Shown one piece after another: positions 1 through 6,810 of a stretch of DNA of 16,300 nucleotides. The DNA comes from UBA1181 sp963626555 (GTDB lineage Bacteria > Bacteroidota > Bacteroidia > Bacteroidales > Paludibacteraceae), in contig CAVFXQ010000049.1 in NCBI GenBank assembly GCA_963626555.1, forward strand, positions 1 to 16,300, written 5' to 3'. The notes under the pieces are model-generated. The model did not search any database. It saw only the letters and a list, made by a program, of their open reading frames with translations, and was not told where the DNA came from. Both the position numbers and the translations under genes were made by a program. The stretch's first letter is position 1; every line of letters starts with the position of its first letter.

Positions 1-159
1 ACGGCAGAAGAGGCTTTGCAACAAATCAACGACAAGAGCTATGCTCGTGAATATTCGTCAGACAGTCGCAAACTCTTCAAGATTGGCTGTAGTTTCTCTT
101 CGGAGACGGGGACTATTGGGGAGTGGGTCGTGAATGAGGAATTAGGAGAGAGGAATTAG
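1..159 (+). CDS. AAA-ATPase-like / PD-(D/E)XK nuclease family protein, C-terminal fragment
   Basis: Frame 1 is open from the first base to a TAG at 157-159 and encodes 52 residues; the start lies outside the window. The segment reads TAEEALQQINDKSYAREY and continues through KLFKIGCSFSSETGTIGEW. This is the usual end of the large Bacteroidetes family that joins an N-terminal AAA-ATPase-like domain to a C-terminal PD-(D/E)XK nuclease-like domain, where the last strands and helix close the nuclease fold. A gene of the same family begins at 15268 on the same strand. Its role is not established; nuclease or mobile-element-related activity has been suggested only from fold. Family membership rests on memory of the conserved tail, so the catalytic residues, which would lie upstream, cannot be checked here. 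Confidence 0.8.
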   Translation, partial: TAEEALQQINDKSYAREYSSDSRKLFKIGCSFSSETGTIGEWVVNEELGERN

Positions 160-235
160 TGTTGATAAAATTTGGATAGCGTGCGATGTTCGTTTTCTTC
201 CATCTCTATTATTCAATAATTATTGCAAAAATCCG

Positions 236-266
236 TTTGCTTTTTAACAAGAAACTTATAAATTTG
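236..266 (+). promoter_or_regulatory. Bacteroidetes-type promoter for bamD
   Basis: TTTG at 236-239 is followed after exactly 19 bases by TAAATTTG at 259-266. This matches the Bacteroidetes primary sigma consensus (-33 TTTG, 19-21 bp, -7 TAnnTTTG). By the usual geometry, transcription would start near 270-273, only about 3-6 bases before the bamD ATG at 276. The match is seen directly; the start site is inferred. Confidence 0.65.
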
Positions 267-275
267 CAAGTCAAT

Positions 276-1124
276 ATGAACGGAGAAAAGGCATATAATT
301 ATTTTTTTCTCAAGAGAGCAACGGTGGTGGCATTGTTGTCGCTCTTTTTTTTGTGTCTTTCGTCGTGTGGTGAGTTTACGAAATTGACGAAGAGCGAGGA
401 CGCAGAATTAAAATACGAGAAGGCTTTTGAGTATTATGAGAAAGAGGATTATTTCAAGAGTGCCACTTTGCTTGAGTCTGTAGTTCCTAGTATGAGAGGA
501 ACTACGAAAGGAGAGAAAGGTCTCTACACGTTGGCGATGGCTCGTTATAACAATAAGGAGTATACAATGGCAAAAAGCTATTTCTCGGCATATTGTAAAG
601 GATATCCGTCTGGGGAGTATGCTGAAGATGCGCGGTTCTACATTGGAATGTGTTATTATAAGAATTCTCCAGATGTGAAGTTAGACCAGAATAGTACACA
701 GAAGGCGATTGACGAGTTTTTGTTGTTTTCTCAGACCTATCCGAAGAGCAATAAAATGCCCGAGGTAGTGAAAATGTTGACGGAAATGCAGGAGAAGTTA
801 GCAGAGAAGGAGTATATCAATGCCAAGTTGTATTATGACTTGGGTGATTATATGGGAAACAACTATTTGTCTGCTGTGGTAACGGCGAGCAATGCATTGA
901 AGAAATTTCCAGACACGAAATACAAGGAGGAACTTAGTTTCTTGATACTTGAGTCGAAGTACATGCAAGCAGTGAAGAGTGTGGAATCGAAGCAAGAGAA
1001 TCGATATAGAGACACGGTCGATGAGTATTACACGTTCGTGAAAGAGTTTCCGATGAGTGAACACAGGAAGGATGCAGATAGATTCCTCAAGCGTTCGCAG
1101 AAATTTTTAGAAAAATACGAATAA
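276..1124 (+). CDS. bamD: Outer membrane protein assembly factor BamD (lipoprotein)
   Basis: The product is 282 residues. BamD is the lipoprotein subunit of the BAM complex; it sits on the periplasmic face of the outer membrane and helps BamA fold beta-barrel proteins. A basic N-terminus (KR at 14-15) and a hydrophobic stretch lead to the lipobox LSSC with Cys31, the expected lipidation site. The rest is helical with repeated aromatic/alanine patterns typical of TPR units (for example YEKAFEYYEKEDYFKSA, then SYFSAYCKGYPSGEYAEDARF). Length fits the family. The frame stays open back to an ATG at 186, but that start would bury the signal peptide 30 residues inside and lies upstream of the predicted promoter, so 276 is preferred. 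rpoZ follows after 32 bp, the order seen in other Bacteroidales, suggesting co-transcription. The close neighbour supports orthology to BamD rather than a generic TPR lipoprotein. Confidence 0.9.
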   Translation: MNGEKAYNYFFLKRATVVALLSLFFLCLSSCGEFTKLTKSEDAELKYEKAFEYYEKEDYFKSATLLESVVPSMRGTTKGEKGLYTLAMARYNNKEYTMAKSYFSAYCKGYPSGEYAEDARFYIGMCYYKNSPDVKLDQNSTQKAIDEFLLFSQTYPKSNKMPEVVKMLTEMQEKLAEKEYINAKLYYDLGDYMGNNYLSAVVTASNALKKFPDTKYKEELSFLILESKYMQAVKSVESKQENRYRDTVDEYYTFVKEFPMSEHRKDADRFLKRSQKFLEKYE

Positions 1125-1156
1125 GGTCTTTGATAAAAGAGAAAATATAGTTAATT

Positions 1157-1489
1157 ATGGATTACAAAAAGATTAATGCTCCGCTCAGTACGATTACGAG
1201 AGACATGAATGCTATGTGTGCAGATACGGGGAATGTTTACGAGACAGTGTGTATCATTGCACGTCGAGCAAATCAGATCTCGGTTGAGATGAAGCAGGAG
1301 TTGGAGAAGAAACTTCAGGAGTTCGCCTCATACAATGATAATTTAGAGGAGGTGTTCGAGAATCGTGAGCAGATTGAGATTTCTCGTTACTATGAGAAGT
1401 TGCCAAAACCAACATTGATCGCAACACAAGAATATCTTGAGCATAAGATTTACTACCGTAATCCGTTGAAGGATAAAGGAAAGTTTTAA
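1157..1489 (+). CDS. rpoZ: DNA-directed RNA polymerase omega subunit, Bacteroidetes type
   Basis: The 110-residue protein matches the Bacteroidetes branch of the omega/Rpb6 family. Omega binds the beta' C-terminal region and helps assemble and stabilise core RNA polymerase. The start MDYKKINAP, the central helix IIARRANQISVEM (the counterpart of the ARQ-containing helix of classical omega) and the stretch FASYNDNLEEVFENREQIEI followed by YEKLPKPTLIATQEYLE are hallmarks I recognise from Bacteroides and Prevotella orthologues. There is no signal peptide or membrane segment. The gene starts 32 bp after bamD with no visible promoter between them, and a strong hairpin terminator begins 35 bp after its stop, so bamD-rpoZ looks like a complete two-gene transcript. 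Bacteroidetes omega is diverged enough that older annotations often call it hypothetical. Confidence 0.85.
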   Translation: MDYKKINAPLSTITRDMNAMCADTGNVYETVCIIARRANQISVEMKQELEKKLQEFASYNDNLEEVFENREQIEISRYYEKLPKPTLIATQEYLEHKIYYRNPLKDKGKF

Positions 1490-1524
1490 TCGGTACGATT
1501 CATTAGGCAATTACGATATGATGT

Positions 1525-1556
1525 AAGCGGAGGTTCTTCTGAACTTCCGCTTTTGT
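1525..1556 (+). terminator. Rho-independent terminator of bamD-rpoZ
   Basis: Arms at 1525-1536 (AAGCGGAGGTTC) and 1541-1552 (GAACTTCCGCTT) pair over 12 positions, with one G-T pair, around the four-base loop TTCT. The right arm runs into TTTTG. The site lies between the convergent genes rpoZ and the minus-strand gene ending at 1570. Read on the minus strand the hairpin has no T-run, so it probably serves mainly the plus strand. Confidence 0.8.
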
Positions 1557-1569
1557 CGTTGGCTGAAGG

Positions 1570-2040
1570 TTAGAAGCCACCTTCGAAATAAGCGCGGGCG
1601 ATGAAGTAGGAAGGCTCGTAGAAGGCGGATCCATTGTAGTTGTTGATGGTCTCGCAGAGTTCGTTGTTGTAGACGCGGAGGATGCCTTGAGCGTAGTCTT
1701 CTGCGTTCAATCGGGTTTGGAGAATAAGTCGCATATAGACTTTCCCCATATCTAAAGGAGTAGGGATGATCGTGCAGAGGTCAGGGTCTACGTTTGTGAT
1801 GTCGAAGGAATCTTGTTCTAACTGGTAGTCCGCAACCCAATCGTCGACCACTTGCTTAGGGTTCATGCAATGGCGAACATTAGCGACTGACAGCAGGTGA
1901 AGAAAATTGTCATATCCGATCTTGTTCACAACATATTTGTTGCGTTGCTTGATATGGCGAGCGACACGTTCAATCATACTGCAAACGAAAAAGAGATCGT
2001 CGTCGGTGATTTCCTCGTCTTGAAAATAGATGTTTTTCAT
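1570..2040 (-). CDS. Conserved hypothetical protein, 156 residues, unknown function
   Basis: I cannot assign a function. The protein starts MKNIYFQDEEITDDDLFF at an ATG, has no signal peptide or transmembrane stretch, and is acidic and probably cytosolic. Visible blocks are an N-terminal helix with CSMIERVARHIKQ (about residues 20-32), a central segment with HCMNPKQVVDDWVADYQL, then DITNVDPDL, and a C-terminus with YEPSYFIARAYFEGGF. It resembles uncharacterised proteins of this length that I recall from Bacteroides and Prevotella, sometimes near small toxin-antitoxin-like genes (DUF3791/DUF3990), but no such partner is visible here; this association is a weak recollection. It is a single-gene unit, convergent with rpoZ and divergent from the DUF4143 ATPase, with the repeat array in the shared upstream region. 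The composition looks coding and the frame is intact. Confidence 0.75.
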   Translation of the reverse strand: MKNIYFQDEEITDDDLFFVCSMIERVARHIKQRNKYVVNKIGYDNFLHLLSVANVRHCMNPKQVVDDWVADYQLEQDSFDITNVDPDLCTIIPTPLDMGKVYMRLILQTRLNAEDYAQGILRVYNNELCETINNYNGSAFYEPSYFIARAYFEGGF

Positions 2041-2058
2041 AAGAAGAATTTTTATTTA

Positions 2059-2089
2059 CTAAGATAAAGGATAAAGAGAAGAATACGAA
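2059..2089 (-). promoter_or_regulatory. Possible promoter of the 1570-2040 gene
   Basis: On the minus strand TTCG (2086-2089) and TATCTTAG (2059-2066) are 19 bases apart. Each has one mismatch to the Bacteroidetes TTTG / TAnnTTTG consensus. Transcription would begin around 2053-2056, giving a leader of roughly 13-16 bases. Two mismatches make this tentative. Confidence 0.35.
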
Positions 2090-2111
2090 GAATTTTTGAG
2101 TGAGAAAATCG

Positions 2112-2198
2112 TTCCCCCTTAAAATGTGAATGGTTGGCTTGTTATTCCCCCTTAAAATGTGTAATATTGCATTGTTATTTCCCCCTTAAAATGTGAAT
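2112..2198. repeat. Three-copy 20-bp direct repeat array (iteron-like)
   Basis: TTCCCCCTTAAAATGTGAAT occurs at 2112-2131 and 2179-2198 as identical copies. A third copy at 2145-2165 has the same first 17 bases and then one extra T. Copies start 33 and 34 bp apart, about three helical turns. Copies two and three are also both preceded by TTGTTATT or a close form of it. The array lies 52 bp before the DUF4143 ATPase start and 71 bp before the start of the divergent 1570-2040 gene. Regular phasing suggests a protein-binding site, but the function is unknown. Confidence 0.85.
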
Positions 2199-2218
2199 AA
2201 ATAGATGAATATTCGTCC

Positions 2219-2250
2219 ATATTTTGTGAAATTAAACTTGGATATTTTGT
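2219..2250 (+). repeat. Paired ATATTTTGT motif abutting the ATPase start codon
   Basis: ATATTTTGT is present at 2219-2227 and again at 2242-2250, 23 bases apart, the second copy ending directly before the ATG at 2251. A short inverted pair TCCATA (2216-2221) / TATGGA (2250-2255) overlaps the start codon. Neither copy is a proper TAnnTTTG -7 element. This may be an operator or chance in AT-rich DNA. Confidence 0.4.
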
Positions 2251-3540
2251 ATGGAAAGATTGGTTATCAATAAGTTAGCAAAGTGGAAAGAGCGCGTAAA
2301 TCGCAAACCGCTTATTGTGGAGGGCGCGAGGCAGGTTGGGAAGACGTGGCTTGTGCAAGAGTTTGGACGACGATATTACAAAAAGATGGCGTATCTGAAC
2401 TTTGAGAGTGCGATGGAGTTGCGAGGACTTTTCAAGCAAGATTTTGATGTGAAGCGTATCATAATAGCTATCAATGCTGCCACAGGTGTAACGTGTACGG
2501 AGGGGGACACGTTGATTTTCTTGGATGAGATACAAGAAGCCACTAATGGACTTACTGCCTTGAAGTATTTTTGTGAGGATGCAAAAAGATACCATATTGT
2601 TGTAGCTGGATCGCTATTAGGAATTGAGTTGCACAAGGGAGAGTCGTTTCCCGTTGGGAAAGTGCAGTTTCTCACGCTATATCCGATGAGTTTTCAAGAA
2701 TTTATGCTGGCAATGGGGGAAGAGAATCTGCTGAAGGTGTTGGAAGGTAAAGATTGGAAGATGGTGCAACTGTTTTCAGGGAAACTGCGGGATTTGTTGA
2801 AGTATTACTACTATGTTGGAGGAATGCCAGAAGCGGTATTGAGTTTCAGTCAGAATCGTGATTGGAATGAGGTGAGAGACATTCAAAATGACATATTGAA
2901 GAGTTACGAAAGAGATGTGTCGAAGCATGCTCCGAAGGAGATTGTGCCAAGAATTATGGATTTATGGAATTCGGTGCCGGCACAGTTGAGTAAGGTGAAT
3001 CGTAAATTTGTTTATGGTGTGGTTCGAAAGGGAGCGAGGGCAAGAGAGTATGAAACCGCGCTTCAATGGCTGAAAAATGCAGGACTGTTGTCAATCGTTT
3101 ATAATGTGAAAGCACCTAAAATTCCTTTGAAGGCGTATGAAGATCGGTCGGCGTTCAAGATATTCTTGTTGGATGTGGGGTTATTGGGTGCGATGTGTAG
3201 GTTGAAATCGAAAACGATAGTCGTTGGGAATGAGATATTTACGGAGTTCAAAGGGGCGTTGACGGAACAGTATGTCTTTCAACAATTGGCTACGAAGGTT
3301 GAATTGTGGTATTATGCCAAGAGTAACAGCACAATGGAGATTGATTTTCTTGTACAGAATGAGGACGATGAGGTAGTGCCGATAGAAGTGAAAGCGGAGA
3401 CCAATGTGCATGCCAAAAGTCTTCGTCAATTTGTTACAGAGAACCATCCTCAGAAAGCCTACCGAGTGTCAATGAATGACTATCGGGAAGAGGAGTGGCT
3501 GACGAATGTGCCTTTGTATGCGATTTCAGAAGAGTTGTAA
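2251..3540 (+). CDS. ATP-binding protein, AAA_14 plus DUF4143 (PD-(D/E)XK-like C-terminus)
   Basis: The 429-residue product starts MERLVINKLAKWKERVNRKP, the standard opening of this family, so the ATG at 2251 is chosen despite the lack of a clear ribosome binding site; the next Met comes after the P-loop. Walker A is GARQVGKT at residues 25-32 and Walker B is LIFLDE at 88-93, followed by a VVAGSLLG strand resembling sensor 1, so ATP hydrolysis is likely retained. The C-terminal DUF4143 region contains MEIDFLVQ (Asp365) and PIEVKAE (Glu379, Lys381), the D...ExK arrangement of PD-(D/E)XK nuclease folds. The family is widespread and often multicopy in Bacteroidetes; its role is unsettled. It is a single-gene unit with the repeat array upstream and a hairpin downstream. 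Length and motifs look complete. Confidence 0.88.
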   Translation: MERLVINKLAKWKERVNRKPLIVEGARQVGKTWLVQEFGRRYYKKMAYLNFESAMELRGLFKQDFDVKRIIIAINAATGVTCTEGDTLIFLDEIQEATNGLTALKYFCEDAKRYHIVVAGSLLGIELHKGESFPVGKVQFLTLYPMSFQEFMLAMGEENLLKVLEGKDWKMVQLFSGKLRDLLKYYYYVGGMPEAVLSFSQNRDWNEVRDIQNDILKSYERDVSKHAPKEIVPRIMDLWNSVPAQLSKVNRKFVYGVVRKGARAREYETALQWLKNAGLLSIVYNVKAPKIPLKAYEDRSAFKIFLLDVGLLGAMCRLKSKTIVVGNEIFTEFKGALTEQYVFQQLATKVELWYYAKSNSTMEIDFLVQNEDDEVVPIEVKAETNVHAKSLRQFVTENHPQKAYRVSMNDYREEEWLTNVPLYAISEEL

Positions 3541-3555
3541 CTGATTTAGCAAATC

Positions 3556-3596
3556 CCCTCATACACTGTATTTTATGTATGAGGGTGTCTGTTTTT
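3556..3596. terminator. Hairpin terminator between convergent genes
   Basis: CCCTCATACA (3556-3565) and TGTATGAGGG (3576-3585) pair perfectly over 10 bp around a 10-base loop. A T5 run at 3592-3596 follows on the plus strand and overlaps the stop codon of the opposing gene. It should terminate the ATPase transcript; on the minus strand it lies just beyond the acetyltransferase gene but has only a weak T-rich tail. Confidence 0.7.
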
Positions 3597-5340
3597 AGAA
3601 GTTGGATTGTAATATCAAAGGCACGAACCGTTCTGTTGATTCGAAGACTATGTATTGGATGTTGTTGTTCAAGACATACTGTCGGACGGCTGACGTGAAA
3701 TGTCTGCAATCGTTTTCTGCTATGTGAACGCGAATTAAATGGCTATCCTCAAAAGTCCTTTCCATATAGAAGTGTAATGGGTTGGAGAAGGAGTCGCCTA
3801 AGGTTAAGACTCTGCCTTTGCAACCATTAGGGTTGGAGGAGTGGATATAATCAGAACTTGGCTCCATATTTTCAAGGTAAGGTGGTGCCAAAAATGTCTC
3901 TGAGATTGGCTCATCAAAATCGGGTTTGAAGTAATGTGTGGTTGAGTCTAAAGGAATGGTAGGACAGAATGCATTCAGGTCGCCTAGACAGTGAACTTCG
4001 GGAACCCAAGAAGTTGGCTTGTAGACTGTCGGAATGTCAATTTCTTCAGACATCATCTTCATGAGTTCTTGGTAGGCAATATAGGCACCGTAGTAATTCC
4101 AATGGGTGTCATTTTTCCAATAAAGCAAGGTGTCGCTTTGGGCTTTTGTTTCCAAGATTTTTTGAGTTGGGTCGCAAATCTTGATTTTGCTATGCTCTTT
4201 TAGATATTTAAAGAGTTGTTGCGCTCTGCTTTCACTGTCGGGACGGAATTTGGTAAGACGGTTGGTGTAGTATTCACCGTAGATTTTGTCTTTGTCTGGA
4301 CCCATAATGAAAAAGAACTTGATGTTATGCTCGTCGCACCATTGTTGACATTGGTTCAGATAGTTTGTGATTTTTTGTAGTTCCTCATCGGTGTACAGTG
4401 TGAGGTTGAGAAAACTATCGTCGCTTTTCAGAAACATCCAGTTGTCTCTGCTGTAGAACGCATTCGGAAAGTGTTTTTCTTCAGAGATTTCAAATAGGTC
4501 GTTCTTTTTGTTGTTGAGTTCGATAAAGTATTGACGACCGCCAAAATGGTCGCTGAGCCAACTTTCGTAGTCGCGTCCGTAGGTGTTGATTGCTCCGATT
4601 TTCTTCACTTCTGGTTTCTTTGCCAATGTGCGGTTCTCTGTGATAGAGATTTCATCATTGTCTGTCAGAAGGGCAGGAATGGAGATAAAAACGAAGAAGG
4701 AAACGAGAAGTGCTGCGTCGGCGTAGTTACTGCTTTTGGCGATTTTTCGGAAGAGAATCGTGATGAGCAATAGAATAATAAGAGAGGCAATAAAAGAGAT
4801 TACAAATAGATACGAAGAGAGGATTTCGCGGGTAGGTGCGACAGAGTGAACATCGATAGAATAGATGTAAGGGTCTGGTTTGGTAGAGATAACGCAATGT
4901 CCGTTGTTCTCATCGTAGATTGAGTCTATGTCGAACGAAGGGAGGGTGTTGGAAAGCGATAGTGTTTTTCCTACGTTCGTTTGAATATCGGAAATCCAGA
5001 CTTTCCCAGGGATGTCGTAGAAATCTAATCGAATGTGTGCGAGGGAGTCGGTTGGAATGTTGAAAGTTACCGTACGAGGTGTGTTGGAAGGCTCGATGAC
5101 TTCGCTGTCTATCTTTTTTTCTTCGCAGTAAAATTCATTGTCGGTTGTTGCGTAGAAGAGATTGAATATCATTGGTCGCTGCACTTTCGTTTGAAAAGAG
5201 AATGAGAAAGGGACAGTCTCTGTTTCAGCGAATGCATGTTGAACTTTATCGGCGATAAATCCTGACAGGATTATCTCAATAAGAACAATGGTTGCGAGGA
5301 TGCCGTGTTTCAATGTTTTGGATTTTATATTCGTTTCCAT
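3595..5340 (-). CDS. AlgJ/AlgX/DHHW-like SGNH O-acetyltransferase with extra periplasmic beta domain
   Basis: The product is 581 residues. The C-terminal part (about 230-581) has the marks of AlgJ/AlgX/DHHW acetyltransferases: ENRTLAKKP near 235, WLSDHFGGR near 261-269, the catalytic DTHW (Asp411, His413) and GDSFS with the candidate nucleophile Ser517. Such proteins move acetyl groups onto polysaccharide in the periplasm, using acetyl carried across the inner membrane by an MBOAT partner, here the gene 16 bp upstream. Membrane segments are visible at about 13-30, 174-198 and 207-225. Between the first and second lies a beta-rich region (44-165) containing NLFYATTDNEFY and IRLDFYDIPGKVWISDI, like a sugar-binding sandwich found in other glycan-handling membrane proteins. 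The frame is open back to 5448, but that start would overlap the MBOAT gene by 92 bp; the ATG at 5340 also has GAAAGA just ahead. The glycan substrate is unknown. Confidence 0.82.
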   Translation of the reverse strand: METNIKSKTLKHGILATIVLIEIILSGFIADKVQHAFAETETVPFSFSFQTKVQRPMIFNLFYATTDNEFYCEEKKIDSEVIEPSNTPRTVTFNIPTDSLAHIRLDFYDIPGKVWISDIQTNVGKTLSLSNTLPSFDIDSIYDENNGHCVISTKPDPYIYSIDVHSVAPTREILSSYLFVISFIASLIILLLITILFRKIAKSSNYADAALLVSFFVFISIPALLTDNDEISITENRTLAKKPEVKKIGAINTYGRDYESWLSDHFGGRQYFIELNNKKNDLFEISEEKHFPNAFYSRDNWMFLKSDDSFLNLTLYTDEELQKITNYLNQCQQWCDEHNIKFFFIMGPDKDKIYGEYYTNRLTKFRPDSESRAQQLFKYLKEHSKIKICDPTQKILETKAQSDTLLYWKNDTHWNYYGAYIAYQELMKMMSEEIDIPTVYKPTSWVPEVHCLGDLNAFCPTIPLDSTTHYFKPDFDEPISETFLAPPYLENMEPSSDYIHSSNPNGCKGRVLTLGDSFSNPLHFYMERTFEDSHLIRVHIAENDCRHFTSAVRQYVLNNNIQYIVFESTERFVPLILQSNF

Positions 5341-5356
5341 ATAGTCTTTCAAAATT

Positions 5357-6766
5357 TTAGAATCTGAAGTAAATGAATGGATTGTATGTGTTAGCTGAGA
5401 GTGATGCAATGCAAAGGATGAACAATGCGACGAGGGCTGCGTTGACAACTAATTGCGCCCATTGGTTATTCTTGCTTGTGTAGAGTTTGTCTCCGATGAT
5501 TGGCATGCTGAACAAGATACCGACGAAGAGAATAAACCAGTCCCAACTGCTCATGAAATAATGAATGGCGTAGATAGGTGTGATTGGTTCTAAAGCAAGC
5601 ATTTGTTTAAAATGGACCAGTCCTTCCGCGAATGTGTTTGGACGGAAGAAAACCCAACCGATGATAACGATGACGAGTGTATAGACGTGTTTCAAAGCCT
5701 CTTTCCACTTCACGCCGGAGTCTTTGTGAAATCCTGTGGCTTTCTCAATGATGTTGAACAAACCGTGCCACAATCCCCAAAGGATAAAGTTCCAACTTGC
5801 GCCATGCCAGATACCTGTCAGCAGGAAGACGATGCCAATGTTAACGAGGGTGCGGTTGCTGCCCTTTCGATTACCGCCCAATGGAATGTAGACGTACTCC
5901 TTGAACCATGTGGAGAGTGAAATGTGCCATCTGCGCCAAAACTCCGTGATGGATTTGGAGATATAAGGATAGTTGAAATTTTCTTTGAATTTAAAGCCGA
6001 AGAGTTGACCCAAACCGATTGCCATATCGGAATATCCGCTGAAATCGAAGAAGATCTGTAATGTGTAGGCGATGGCAGCGAGCCAAGCGATGGTGGCACT
6101 ATAGTGGTAGGCCTGCGTGTTGTCTAAGATTTGAGTGGCAACTGCGCCCATTGTGTTGGCTATCAACACTTTCTTGCTCAGTCCGATGATGAATCGTTTC
6201 ACACCCATTGCGATGCTGTTCCAGTCGGGTGTACGGTTGTCAATCTGCTCTGCCACATCGTGGTATTTGACGATTGGTCCTGCTACCAACTGAGGAAAGA
6301 GTGTGATGAAAAGTGCCAACTTCAAAATGTTGGTCTGAGCCTTGACGTCGCCACGATAGACATCAATCAAGTAGGAAATGGCTTGGAAGGTGTAGAACGA
6401 GATTCCGATAGGCATGATGACATGCACGAAATCAATGTTCGACTTGAATAGCGCATTGATGTTTTCTAAGAGAAAGTTGAAATATTTGAAGTATCCAAGA
6501 ATGGCAAGGTTACAAGCAATTGTGATAAATATCAATCCCCCCCCCATTTGTTTGTTGCCTTTGAGCCTATCTATTCCTAATGCACCGAAGTAGTTGATGA
6601 CGATGGTGGCAAGCATCACGAGTACATATTTGGGTTCACCCCAAGCGTAGAAGAGGATACTGGCGAGAAGAAGTACGATGTTACGTAAATTGGGTTTCAC
6701 GATCCAATAGAGAAGGCAGACTATTGGTAAAAAGACGAATATGAACGTCAGTGATGAGAAAAGCAT
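5357..6766 (-). CDS. MBOAT family membrane-bound O-acyltransferase (AlgI-like)
   Basis: The 469-residue polytopic membrane protein begins MLFSSLTFIFVFLPIV, the usual AlgI/DltB-type start. The conserved core includes MPIGISFYTFQAISYLIDVYRG from 118, ITEFWRRWHISLSTWFKEY with His281, and LTGIWHGASWNFILWGLWHG with His321 and His334. His321 matches the position of the invariant MBOAT catalytic histidine. The protein should carry acetyl (or another acyl) groups across the inner membrane for the SGNH partner encoded 16 bp downstream. About ten or more hydrophobic segments are visible and the length is normal for the family. Codons 74-77 (M-G-G-G) lie within a run of nine G on the coding strand (6537-6545) in the loop before the segment LIFITIACNLAILGYF; a one-base slip either way gives an early stop. 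No clear consensus promoter was found upstream, so transcription could come from beyond the 6811-6852 hairpin. Confidence 0.92.
   Translation of the reverse strand: MLFSSLTFIFVFLPIVCLLYWIVKPNLRNIVLLLASILFYAWGEPKYVLVMLATIVINYFGALGIDRLKGNKQMGGGLIFITIACNLAILGYFKYFNFLLENINALFKSNIDFVHVIMPIGISFYTFQAISYLIDVYRGDVKAQTNILKLALFITLFPQLVAGPIVKYHDVAEQIDNRTPDWNSIAMGVKRFIIGLSKKVLIANTMGAVATQILDNTQAYHYSATIAWLAAIAYTLQIFFDFSGYSDMAIGLGQLFGFKFKENFNYPYISKSITEFWRRWHISLSTWFKEYVYIPLGGNRKGSNRTLVNIGIVFLLTGIWHGASWNFILWGLWHGLFNIIEKATGFHKDSGVKWKEALKHVYTLVIVIIGWVFFRPNTFAEGLVHFKQMLALEPITPIYAIHYFMSSWDWFILFVGILFSMPIIGDKLYTSKNNQWAQLVVNAALVALFILCIASLSANTYNPFIYFRF
6537..6545 (-). repeat. G9 homopolymer tract inside the MBOAT gene
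   Basis: The plus strand shows nine consecutive C; the coding strand reads AT-G9-ATTGA. In the current frame this gives Met-Gly-Gly-Gly and continues. With G8 the frame reaches TGA two codons after the second glycine; with G10 it reaches TAA nine codons after the tract. No comparable run exists elsewhere in the window. Confidence 0.85.
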
Positions 6767-6810
6767 ATTAGATAATAATTAGTGTTTTAAATCAGTGTGT
6801 GATATAGCAG

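Noticed and set aside
186..275. Upstream start of bamD at 186
   Set aside because: It would place 30 extra residues before the lipoprotein signal and lies upstream of the consensus promoter at 236-266.
2112..2198. Possible short CRISPR array (three repeats)
   Set aside because: Repeats are only 20 bp, gaps are 13 bp rather than spacer-sized, the gaps share part of their sequence, and no cas gene is present.
2207..2214. GAATATTC palindrome near the ATPase start
   Set aside because: Eight-base AT-rich palindromes are common by chance and nothing else marks it as an operator.
3434..3709. 91-residue minus-strand frame spanning the hairpin at 3556-3596
   Set aside because: It overlaps two well-supported genes and would be cut by the terminator; no coding signature is visible.
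5341..5448. N-terminal extension of the SGNH acetyltransferase to 5448
   Set aside because: It overlaps the MBOAT coding sequence by 92 bp, its residues look like a frame-shifted readout of that gene, and a good ATG exists at 5340.
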